Shown piece by piece: positions 27,741 through 35,442 of a DNA stretch of 64,000 nt. Every line of letters begins with the position of its first letter. Within the stretch, counting starts at the first letter, position 1. The position numbers were made by a program, and so were the translations under genes. The notes below the pieces were generated by a model. The model saw only the letters and a program-made list of their open reading frames with translations, had not been told where the DNA came from and did no database searches. The DNA is from JADJGC01 sp964576925 (GTDB lineage Bacteria; Zixibacteria; MSB-5A5; CAIYYT01): positions 19,075 through 83,074 of the forward strand of contig CAZNWJ010000014.1 of assembly GCA_964576925.1 (NCBI GenBank). The letters run 5' to 3'.

Positions 27741-28658
27741 ATGAGCAACCGTGGCGATCGGGCGATGGTCTTTGCCGCGGCCAGCGTAACCGCGCTGGCT
27801 TTTCCCCTGTCGGTACTGGTTCCCCTGCTCAACTTGTTGATGGTATTCGGCATTGCCGCCGTCTACTATCTCTGGTTCGCCCGCAGTTGGTCGTGGTTGG
27901 CTCAAGGTGTAGCCGCCGCCCTCGCCCTCACCTGGGCACTGGGTGGCGCAACACGAGCGGTAATCCTGATGATACTCGTGATGATACCCGGGTTATTGAT
28001 GACAGCCTTGCGCCACAAGCGGCGCGGACTCTCGACGGCACTGCTTGCTGCCGGGGCAATTCCCGTGCTGCTCGCCGTCGCCTTTAGCGGTGTGACCGGA
28101 GAGCTAATCGCAACGTTTGGCGACCAACTTCGCGCGATCGTGCAGTCGCCGCAGATGGCGCAGATTTACTCGCCCGCTGATTATCAGCGGGCAGTGGAGT
28201 ACGTCGAGGTCATGGCAAGCAAGGCACGTTACTACCTGCCGGCGACGCTGCTGGCGATGCTGATCTTTGTCAATGCCGCAGGGGCGATGCTGGGTGAGTT
28301 GATGGCAGTGCGCAGTGGTTACAACGCTTATCGGATCCCGCCGTTTGCCCAATGGAAACTGGATGAATGGATGGTGGTTCCGGTAGGATTGTCGATTATC
28401 GCGGTCTTGTCGAACCAGGCAGCGTTGACAATGGTCGGCTGGAACGCACTTCTGGTGCTGTTCCTTATCTATTCGGTGTTCGGTTTATCGTTTCTCGAGT
28501 ACCAGATGCGTACGCGGGGTTTTCCGACGCCGGTCAAAGTCGTCATCTACGTCTTCTTGATTTTGACGCAGTTGATAGCAGCGGTGCTTTTACCGCTGAT
28601 CGCGTTATTTGACGCCAAATTCGATTTTCGCAAAATCCGGGCCAAACAGCTCGGTTGA
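27741..28658 (+). CDS. DUF2232 (YybS-type) membrane protein
   Basis: A 305-residue protein with about eight spans, in the position between rpsR and rplI typical of DUF2232 proteins in many bacteria. The sequence shows the family's alternating spans and the conserved late segment WKLDEWMVVPVGLSI. Function unknown; the consistent link to ribosomal genes is a family trait. It starts 15 nt after rpsR and is followed by rplI after about 30 nt. Confidence 0.85.
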   Translation: MSNRGDRAMVFAAASVTALAFPLSVLVPLLNLLMVFGIAAVYYLWFARSWSWLAQGVAAALALTWALGGATRAVILMILVMIPGLLMTALRHKRRGLSTALLAAGAIPVLLAVAFSGVTGELIATFGDQLRAIVQSPQMAQIYSPADYQRAVEYVEVMASKARYYLPATLLAMLIFVNAAGAMLGELMAVRSGYNAYRIPPFAQWKLDEWMVVPVGLSIIAVLSNQAALTMVGWNALLVLFLIYSVFGLSFLEYQMRTRGFPTPVKVVIYVFLILTQLIAAVLLPLIALFDAKFDFRKIRAKQLG

Positions 28659-28689
28659 TCCGTAGAACTTATTGTATGGGAGATATCCA

Positions 28690-29139
28690 ATGAAAGTCAT
28701 TCTCAAAGAGGACCTTGAGACACTCGGCAAGTGCGGGGATGTCGTTGAGGTCAAGGACGGCTACGGCCGGAATTACCTCTTGCCGCGCAATCTGGCGATC
28801 GCGGCCAATCGCGGCAATCTGCGCGCGATCAATGAACTGAAGCAGCAGCAGGAAATGCGCATGGCAAAGGTCCGTCGCGCTGCGGAGAGCATCAAGTCAC
28901 GGATCGAGAAGGCCTCCTGCACTGCCGAGGTTCTCGTCGGTGAAGAAGACAAGGTATTCGGCTCGGTGACGACGCAGAATATTGCCGAACTGCTTGAAGC
29001 GCAGGGTATTGAGGTTGATCGCAAGAAGATCATGCTCGATGAACCGCTGAAGCAGCTTGGTGTCTACACCGTGCCCATCAAGATCGCTGCCGATGTGGTG
29101 GCCAACCTTAAAGTCTGGGTTGTAAAGAAGTCCGAATAA
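28690..29139 (+). CDS. rplI: 50S ribosomal protein L9
   Basis: A 149-residue L9: MKVILKEDLETLGKCGDVVEVKDGYGRNYLLPR (read here as separate segments: ILKEDLETLG, GDVVEVKDGYGRNYL), a long connecting helix and a C-terminal RNA-binding domain. Start is the ATG at 28690, 7 nt after GGGAG (28678-28682). A longer in-frame reading to 28672 has no ribosome-binding site. The stop overlaps the next gene by one base (TAATG). Confidence 0.96.
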   Translation: MKVILKEDLETLGKCGDVVEVKDGYGRNYLLPRNLAIAANRGNLRAINELKQQQEMRMAKVRRAAESIKSRIEKASCTAEVLVGEEDKVFGSVTTQNIAELLEAQGIEVDRKKIMLDEPLKQLGVYTVPIKIAADVVANLKVWVVKKSE

Positions 29140-29633
29140 TGACAAACGAGATGTTGCCGGCGAAGATTCATGGCTTGGCGCTCGACACCGATTCGAAGTC
29201 GCCGGTGGTGATTCTTGCCACTGAGGACTCGAACCGTGTGCTGCCGATTTGGATCGGCCACTTTGAAGCGTGGGCGATTGCCATGGAGCTATCGCACATG
29301 AAATCGAAGCGTCCGCTGACGCACGATTTGATGTCGATCCTGATCACCGAGCTGGACGCGCGCGTTGTGCGGGTCGAGGTGACGGAGCTGCGCGAACAAA
29401 CCTTCTACGCCAAAATCTGCGTGGAAACGAACGACTCCGTGCTCGAGATCGACGCCCGGCCTTCCGATTCGATTGCCCTGGCGCTCAAGACGCAAGCGCC
29501 GATCTTCGTCAGCGCCGCGCTTTTCAACATCAAGCGTGAGGAAGGCCTGCCGGAGAAAATCAACGATCCGCAATCGCTGAAGGAACGGCTGCGCAACATC
29601 AATCCGGAAGACTTCGGGAAGTATTCTCTTTAG
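29139..29633 (+). CDS. Bifunctional nuclease family protein (DUF151)
   Basis: A 164-residue protein of the BFN/DUF151 family, described in plants and archaea/bacteria with nuclease activity; the bacterial role is poorly defined. Family motifs: VLPIWIGHFEAWAI, RPLTHDLM and RPSDSIALAL with its conserved Arg/Asp. Translation is coupled to rplI. A 287-bp stretch with no certain gene follows. Confidence 0.88.
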   Translation: MTNEMLPAKIHGLALDTDSKSPVVILATEDSNRVLPIWIGHFEAWAIAMELSHMKSKRPLTHDLMSILITELDARVVRVEVTELREQTFYAKICVETNDSVLEIDARPSDSIALALKTQAPIFVSAALFNIKREEGLPEKINDPQSLKERLRNINPEDFGKYSL

Positions 29634-29696
29634 AACGGACGGCGTTGATCCTTTCGTCCCTGCCGCCAGGCAAGGGCAACCGGATCGCGAATCACG

Positions 29697-29891
29697 TTGG
29701 ATAACTGTCACGACCTCTGGTCCTTGCCGCGAAGCTATCGGCGCACAGTTGTTGCCCTTTCCGGCGGCTCGGATGCCTCATCTTCTCTCCGCGCCGCGGC
29801 ACAGGCGGATGGCGCGACCAACACTGTGGCGGCAATCGGCATCTCAGATTCTCTACGTGACTCTCGACGTCTCGAATTGCTAATCGGATAG
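29697..29891 (+). pseudogene. Possible truncated PP-loop (LarE-like) gene start
   Basis: A 64-codon frame with a TTG start has a segment VVALSGGSDASSSLRAAAQ followed by NTVAAIGISDSL. This resembles the N-terminal PP-loop ATPase region of LarE-type enzymes (AFSGGxDS...LKxA...VxAVxAxS). It stops at TAG (29889-29891) after about 64 codons, where a full enzyme would continue for some 200 residues. No good ribosome-binding site is seen. Most simply it is a decayed remnant; chance resemblance cannot be excluded. It fills the gap between the nuclease gene and the next operon. Confidence 0.25.
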
Positions 29892-29920
29892 TTTGAATGT
29901 AATGCTGAAAGGAACAGCCG

Positions 29921-30151
29921 ATGAACAATGACCCCAATGCAAACGTCGCCATGAAGGTGGTCGTCGACGGCCAGGAGCGCGTGATCACTTTTGAAGAGCT
30001 GACACTCTCCAACAATCTGGCTCAGGAAGCACTCGTCAGTTTGTTGATCCGCAAGAAGATCATCGACCCCAAGGAACTGCTCGAAGAAATCACCCGGGTG
30101 CGCAAGGAACGCTATCGCAGCGAGAGCGATATGGGGCCGCAAAAGCCGTGA
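29921..30151 (+). CDS. Small hypothetical protein
   Basis: A 76-residue soluble protein, acidic and helical (EELTLSNNLAQEALVSLLIRKKIID), without Cys, signal peptide or span. The ATG at 29921 follows a GAAAGGAA stretch. It begins a run of five genes with overlapping or near-overlapping ends, so it is most likely real. I do not recognise its family. The overlap with the next gene is GTGA. Confidence 0.6.
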   Translation: MNNDPNANVAMKVVVDGQERVITFEELTLSNNLAQEALVSLLIRKKIIDPKELLEEITRVRKERYRSESDMGPQKP

Positions 30152-30621
30152 GCCGGGCCAACGAATCCGGTTCGACACCGATCGATGCGGAGCCAGCGAA
30201 CGACGTGCTTTTGCTTCAGTGGACGACGCACCCGGCCGCTGACCGTCCCGTGGTGACAATACTGGTGTCACTGCTGCTGATGGCGTTGGTGTTCATTGTC
30301 TACTTGTTGACGTTCTCCGCAATCTTCACGATTGGCGCCGCCGTTATTCTCTGGGGGTCGCTCACGCAGTACTTTCTAAAGACAAGCTTTGCATTTACCG
30401 AGCAGCAAGTAAGAGTCAAATACGTCATCAACAAAATCGAGAAGTCTTGGTCGCAATATCGCTCGTATTACATTGACAGGAATGGTATTCTCTTGTCACC
30501 CTTCGTGCGGCCATCGCGGCTGGAGAATTTTCGCGGGCTTTACGTGCGTTTTGCCGGCAACCGCGACGAGGTCGTACGCATCGTGAAGGACAAGATCAAG
30601 ATGATAGAGGACATCGACTAA
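30148..30621 (+). CDS. Hypothetical membrane protein with PH-like C-terminal part
   Basis: A 157-residue protein with two adjacent spans (about 35-75) and a C-terminal part (about 80-157) whose pattern of strands (FAFTEQQVRVKYVINKIEKSW..., GLYVRFAGNRDEVVRIVKDKI trimmed) resembles the bacterial PH-like domain that often follows two spans (as in YdbS/YvqF-type proteins). The GTG start overlaps the upstream stop. Function unknown. Confidence 0.55.
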   Translation: MSRANESGSTPIDAEPANDVLLLQWTTHPAADRPVVTILVSLLLMALVFIVYLLTFSAIFTIGAAVILWGSLTQYFLKTSFAFTEQQVRVKYVINKIEKSWSQYRSYYIDRNGILLSPFVRPSRLENFRGLYVRFAGNRDEVVRIVKDKIKMIEDID

Positions 30622-30622
30622 G

Positions 30623-31120
30623 ATGACCGCGAACAAGGCGCCGGAGGACAAGTCGGGCGTGCCCGGTTACACGGCAGAGGAAATCGAGCTGCTTGACAAA
30701 GTCGCGAAGAAGGTCGTGCATTGGAAGATGTCGGTGCCCGCGATCATGGCCCTGGAATCGGTGAAGCCGCTCAATTATGTCAGTTCGCAAGCGATGGTCT
30801 TTTTTGAGCCGATCGTGCAGTCGGTGTTCTCGATTCGGGATTACGACAAGTTCCGCGAGTTGCTTGAGCGACGGGAGACGATCGAGCAATTGCTGCTGCG
30901 CATCGAGGCGCTGGATGCTGTCGCTGCGCGCAAGGAGAAAGTCTTCAATAAGCTCAAAAAGGAATACCTCCGCCAGCAGTCGTGGGGCGTGCGCCTGAAA
31001 TCAGCCTTGCTGGGGTTTCGCGTTCCCAAGCACTTGGAAGATGACTGGAAGGCGCGCCTGGATGCTATTGATGCCGAACAGAGCGTTTCACCTACCAAGC
31101 CGACCGAAGGGGCCGCGTGA
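30623..31120 (+). CDS. Hypothetical soluble, coiled-coil-like protein
   Basis: A 165-residue, highly charged protein with a long heptad-like region (about 75-120, FRELLERRETIEQLLLRIEALD). It lacks signal peptide and spans. It starts right after the previous gene's stop (one base apart) and overlaps the reductase gene by GTGA. I do not recognise the family; the shared operon suggests a common pathway with the reductase and nitrilase, but nothing in its sequence shows a substrate. Confidence 0.55.
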   Translation: MTANKAPEDKSGVPGYTAEEIELLDKVAKKVVHWKMSVPAIMALESVKPLNYVSSQAMVFFEPIVQSVFSIRDYDKFRELLERRETIEQLLLRIEALDAVAARKEKVFNKLKKEYLRQQSWGVRLKSALLGFRVPKHLEDDWKARLDAIDAEQSVSPTKPTEGAA

Positions 31121-32286
31121 AATCGATCCGAGCGACTGCCGAAGCGACAGCCGGGTATGCAGCACGTTTTCCTGATCTGTCGTATCATCCCCTCTCCGAC
31201 ACGGGCCTCAAGGTGAGCCAGATTGGTTACGGCTCATATCGCATCGATACGAGTTTCCCGCAGCACCGCGATTCGCTGCGGCACGCGCTAACTTCCGGGA
31301 TCAACCTCATCGATACCAGCGCCAACTACACCGGCGGCGGGTCAGAACTCCTGATCGGGTCGGTCGTTGAAGACCTCGAAAACGAAGAGTTTCTACGCCG
31401 CGAAGAGCTTGTGCTCGTCTCCAAGGTGGGCTACCTGCAGGGACGTGTTTATCGCCTTAGCCAGAATCTCAAAGACGACGGACGCGGCTATCCCGATCTG
31501 GTCGAGTATTCCAACGGTCTTGAGCACTGCATTCATCCGACCTTTATAGAGGACCAACTGACGTTATCGTTGAGCCGACTGAACTGCGGTTCGATCGACG
31601 TCTATCTCCTGCACAATCCCGAGTATTATCTATCGTGGGCACACCGAAACAACCTTGCCGCGGAGCCGGCCCAGAACGAATACTATCGCCGGATTCGGCT
31701 TGCGTTTGACCATCTCGAGCAAGAGTGCGAGCGCGGACGGATTCGGTATTATGGCATCAGCTCGAATACCTTTCCGGTGACTCCGGCAGAACCTGATTTC
31801 ACTTCTCTGGAACGTGTGATAAAGATTGCGAGCGAGATTTCGCCGCTAAATCGCTTCAAGGTGATTCAGATGCCGTTCAACCTGATTGAAAACGGAGCCG
31901 CGACCAATCGTGTTCACGCGGATGGGATATCTGTCATCGAACTCGCTCGTCGTCATAATCTTGCGCTCCTGGTCAACCGGCCGCTGAATGCGATTCATGG
32001 CAGCAATCTGGTGCGTCTCTCCGAAGACCATCCGCAAGCCGCCATGTTGAAGAATCTGGTGGGTGAAGCCGAACAGGACTGGGCGCAAGGCGTATCCCTT
32101 TCACAGGTGGCTGTGCGGGCACTTCGCAGCACCGCAGGTGTCGGTTGCGTGCTAGTCGGTATGCGAGAGGTTTCATATGTTGACGACATGCTCGCAGAGT
32201 TACGGCGTTCCTGTCCAATCACGGATCGCTACGATGCTTGGCAGCGACTGCGATTGCGATTTGAGGGCAGTATCAGCGAGAATTGA
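31117..32286 (+). CDS. Aldo/keto reductase family protein
   Basis: A 389-residue, TIM-barrel NAD(P)H-dependent oxidoreductase. The active-site tetrad is visible: Asp and Tyr in NLIDTSANYTGGGSE, Lys in LVLVSKVGYLQG and His in VYLLHNPEYY. A cofactor-binding C-terminus (GVGCVLVGMREVSYVDDML) follows. The GTG start overlaps the upstream stop. It has a longer N-terminus and a longer insertion than typical 320-residue members. The neighbouring nitrilase suggests a nitrogen-containing or secondary-metabolite substrate, but that is inference. Confidence 0.9.
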   Translation: MKSIRATAEATAGYAARFPDLSYHPLSDTGLKVSQIGYGSYRIDTSFPQHRDSLRHALTSGINLIDTSANYTGGGSELLIGSVVEDLENEEFLRREELVLVSKVGYLQGRVYRLSQNLKDDGRGYPDLVEYSNGLEHCIHPTFIEDQLTLSLSRLNCGSIDVYLLHNPEYYLSWAHRNNLAAEPAQNEYYRRIRLAFDHLEQECERGRIRYYGISSNTFPVTPAEPDFTSLERVIKIASEISPLNRFKVIQMPFNLIENGAATNRVHADGISVIELARRHNLALLVNRPLNAIHGSNLVRLSEDHPQAAMLKNLVGEAEQDWAQGVSLSQVAVRALRSTAGVGCVLVGMREVSYVDDMLAELRRSCPITDRYDAWQRLRLRFEGSISEN

Positions 32287-32298
32287 GGCAGAGGTCAA

Positions 32299-33249
32299 AT
32301 GAATAGCAGCAAGCTCCTCTCCGTGGCGATTATTCAGGCAGCGCCGATTGTACTCGATGCGCAGGCAAGCCTCGACAAACTCGAAGCATTGATTGCCGAT
32401 GCAGCGGGTCGCGGCGCCAAGGTGATTGCCTGCGGGGAGACCTGGTTCCCAGGCTATCCAGCGTGGCTCGATTGCCTGCCGGATGTCGCCTTGTGGGGAC
32501 ACGGTCCCAGCAAGGATGTTTTTGCGCAGCTCTTTGACAACAGCGTCACCGTGCCCGGAGCCGAGTGTGTTCGCATCGGTGAGTTAGCCCGCCAATTCAA
32601 GGTCGTCATCGTGGTCGGCGTCAATGAACGGGTTGCGGTCGGGCCCGCCAACGGTACACTCTTCAACTCGATGCTCATCTTTGACACAGAAGGCTCATTG
32701 CGTTGTCACCGTCGCAAGATGGTGCCAACCTATACCGAGCGCATGATCTGGGGGCATGGAGACGGACACGACCTGGGTGCAGTCGAAACCGAGGTTGGCC
32801 GGGTCGGCGGGTTGATCTGTTGGGAACACTGGATGCCGCTGGCGCGCCACGTCATGCATGAATCTGCTGAGCAGGTTCACGTTGCGCTGTGGCCGACCGC
32901 ACACGACTTGCACCAATTGGCCAGCCGGCAATACGCCTTCGAGGGAAGATGTTTCGTGCTGGCTGCGGGCCTGATCATGAAGGTGAAGGATCTTCCAAAG
33001 CAGTACACGTTACCAGCCGATCTGGCGGCTGAACCCGACAAACTCGTATTGCGCGGCGGAAGCGCAATCATCGCGCCGGACTCGCGGTACATAGTAGAAC
33101 CGATCTTCGATCGCGAGGAGATCATCGTGGCCGAAATTGATCTCCACGAGATCCGCCGCGAACAACTGACGCTCGACGTGACGGGTCATTACTCACGACC
33201 CGATATCTTCTCCCTGTCGATTAATCGGTCTCGCCCGGGGCACTCCTGA
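32299..33249 (+). CDS. Nitrilase-family carbon-nitrogen hydrolase
   Basis: A 316-residue enzyme with the nitrilase catalytic triad: E47 (CGETWFPGYP), K140 (RRKMVPTYTERM) and C174 (GLICWEHWMPL). The CWEHWMPL segment and length match true nitrilases (nitrile to acid plus ammonia, or cyanide-hydrolysing relatives) more closely than omega-amidases. It starts 13 nt after the reductase and ends the operon; a hairpin lies before the convergent peptidase gene. Confidence 0.9.
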   Translation: MNSSKLLSVAIIQAAPIVLDAQASLDKLEALIADAAGRGAKVIACGETWFPGYPAWLDCLPDVALWGHGPSKDVFAQLFDNSVTVPGAECVRIGELARQFKVVIVVGVNERVAVGPANGTLFNSMLIFDTEGSLRCHRRKMVPTYTERMIWGHGDGHDLGAVETEVGRVGGLICWEHWMPLARHVMHESAEQVHVALWPTAHDLHQLASRQYAFEGRCFVLAAGLIMKVKDLPKQYTLPADLAAEPDKLVLRGGSAIIAPDSRYIVEPIFDREEIIVAEIDLHEIRREQLTLDVTGHYSRPDIFSLSINRSRPGHS

Positions 33250-33276
33250 CAGGCAGATTCCGCCCCGCATAAAGCA

Positions 33277-33308
33277 AAGCCGGAATCGGCTGGCGCCAAT
33301 CCCGGCTT
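33277..33308. terminator. Hairpin between the nitrilase and PepF genes
   Basis: AAGCCGG (33277-33283) pairs with CCGGCTT (33302-33308). It lies between convergent genes. Short A/T-rich flanks on both sides could act as U-tracts in either direction. Confidence 0.5.
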
Positions 33309-33337
33309 ATTGTAAACCCCAGCCCTCTACGGGTATC

Positions 33338-35245
33338 TTAGGTCTTCAATTTCTTGAGTTCCTGCTCATACCGCGTGACCAACTGGTCAAGTTGCTGGAC
33401 CACCGCCTGAATCGTTTCCGGCTTCGTCAGATCGACTCCGGCCTTCTTGAGCTGCTCCATCGGATAGTCGTTTCCACCCGACTTGAGCAGGGTCAGGTAA
33501 CGATCGGTCGATTCCTTGCGCACCTTGGCATCCTTCGACTGAATGCCCTGCACCAACTTGGCAGAAGATGCAAAACAAGTCGCATACTGATAGACGTAGT
33601 ACGGGCTGTTATAAAAGTGCGGGATACGCGTCCAAATCAAATCATAGAGCTCATCCAGCTTTATCGAGTCACCGAAATAATCGATCATGATCTGGCGGTA
33701 AAGGCCGCTCAAGACCTCCGCCGTGATCGGCTGACCTTCCTCGACGAGCTTATGTGCACGATGCTCATAGTCGGCGAACATCACCTGCGTGTAGAAAGTG
33801 CCGACAATGTTATCGATTTGTTGTTCGAGCAGTTTGACGCGCTCCTTGGCGTCAGGCGTGCGCTGGAGCATGTAGTCGAGGAAAAGGTGCTCGTTAAGCG
33901 TCGAGGCGACCTCGGCCACGAAGATCGTGTATTGCGAAGTTGCAAACGGTTGATTTTCGTGCGAGAGCTGTGTATGAAGCGTGTGGCCCAACTCGTGCGC
34001 CAAGGTAAAGACCGCATCGAGCGTGCCGTTGAAATTCATCAGCATGAACGGGTGGACACCGTAAACACCGGCCGAATAGGCGCCGGTTCGCTTACCCTCG
34101 TTTTCGTACACATCGATCCAGCCCGATGAGGTGGCCTTGCGCAACTTTTCCTGATAATCTTTCCCCAACGGCGCGACTGACTCGATTATCCACGGCAGAA
34201 CTTCGTCGTAGTCATATGACTTCTCCAGGTCGACAACGGAGATCGACCCGTCATAGAGGTGGTACTCGCTGAGTCCGAGCGCCTCTTTGCGCAGCTTGTA
34301 ATAACGCTGCATCGGTGCGCTTCCGGCTTTGACGGAGTTGACGAGGTTCTCATACACCTGCATCGGGACATTGTCGGCATCGAGAGCGGCTTCGAGCGTT
34401 GTCGGATGATTGCGCGCCTGTGCCAGGGCCCAATCGCGCTGGCAGATACCGCCATAGATAGCCGCGTAGGTATTCTCGTTGTCTTTGTAGACACCGTACA
34501 TAGTCTCAAAGGCGAGCTTGCGGTCGGCCTGATTGCGATTGTTTGTCAATAGCTGGCTGTATTCTCCGGGCGTGAGAAGAAGCTCTTTGCCGTCGGAAAA
34601 GGTGGCCTTGCGGAACTTGATATCAGAAGTCGACAACTCCGTAAAGGCAGTTTGCGGCGCCTGGTTAAACGGCGCGAAATACGACAGAAGCTGTTCGCCC
34701 TTCTCATCCAGGATATGCTCTTGCTGGCGATAGAGGTCGGTGATCGGGAAACGATAGGTGGCCAGCTCCGGAGTTGAATCCAGCCATTGTTTCATCGTCT
34801 CCCATGGAATCGAGAGCAATTCCGGGTTAAACCAGGCCGTAGCGGTACCAAACTTGGCAAACATCAATTGCACTTGCTGGAGCTTGGCCGCCACTTCGTT
34901 GTCTTTGGTATTGACGTCGCGCTGCAGCTGCGGGTAGCGATAGACTTTGTAGGCGATCATGTTCATTTCATCGCTGAGCTTGAACGCCTTGAGTAGACTC
35001 TGCGGGCCGCCGGCAAGAGTGCCTTTGAGCGCCGCGTACTCGTTCATTTTCTGTTCCATCTGCTGGCGACCCTGTTCCCAGGCGTTCCAGTCGGGGTAGA
35101 TATCAGAGAAATTCCAGCGATACTTCGGATCGATCTCGGCGCGGTTCTTGGTCTTGGGCATGGCGCCTTGCACTGCGACAGACAGCGCGACACACAGCCA
35201 ACCAGCCGTAATCAACATTTTGCGGACGTGCTTCAGTTGACGCAT
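33338..35245 (-). CDS. pepF: Exported oligoendopeptidase F (M3B metallopeptidase)
   Basis: A 635-residue zinc peptidase with a signal peptide (about 1-28, ending VAVQGA) and a full M3 domain. The zinc site is HELGHTLHTQ (about residue 413), with the third ligand Glu in FVAEVASTLNEH. Typical oligoendopeptidase F is cytoplasmic; the signal peptide here suggests periplasmic work on small peptides. The gene is divergent from aconitase with a 197-bp gap between their starts. A GGAGT lies 12 nt before the ATG. Confidence 0.92.
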   Translation of the reverse strand: MRQLKHVRKMLITAGWLCVALSVAVQGAMPKTKNRAEIDPKYRWNFSDIYPDWNAWEQGRQQMEQKMNEYAALKGTLAGGPQSLLKAFKLSDEMNMIAYKVYRYPQLQRDVNTKDNEVAAKLQQVQLMFAKFGTATAWFNPELLSIPWETMKQWLDSTPELATYRFPITDLYRQQEHILDEKGEQLLSYFAPFNQAPQTAFTELSTSDIKFRKATFSDGKELLLTPGEYSQLLTNNRNQADRKLAFETMYGVYKDNENTYAAIYGGICQRDWALAQARNHPTTLEAALDADNVPMQVYENLVNSVKAGSAPMQRYYKLRKEALGLSEYHLYDGSISVVDLEKSYDYDEVLPWIIESVAPLGKDYQEKLRKATSSGWIDVYENEGKRTGAYSAGVYGVHPFMLMNFNGTLDAVFTLAHELGHTLHTQLSHENQPFATSQYTIFVAEVASTLNEHLFLDYMLQRTPDAKERVKLLEQQIDNIVGTFYTQVMFADYEHRAHKLVEEGQPITAEVLSGLYRQIMIDYFGDSIKLDELYDLIWTRIPHFYNSPYYVYQYATCFASSAKLVQGIQSKDAKVRKESTDRYLTLLKSGGNDYPMEQLKKAGVDLTKPETIQAVVQQLDQLVTRYEQELKKLKT

Positions 35246-35442
35246 CTTTGATAAGACTCCTTCCAGTCAAAATTCGATTACTACTCGATACGAATTGAGT
35301 GCCCCGGTTGTTGCCCCCGATTCACCAAAAATGGAGCAAAAATCTCGATGACCTCACGCCACAATTTCGCCGCCTTAAATCCGACGTCGTACGTATATCC
35401 TCCGACACTGCAAAGCAGTGGCACCGGAAAGGAGTTCCATCG

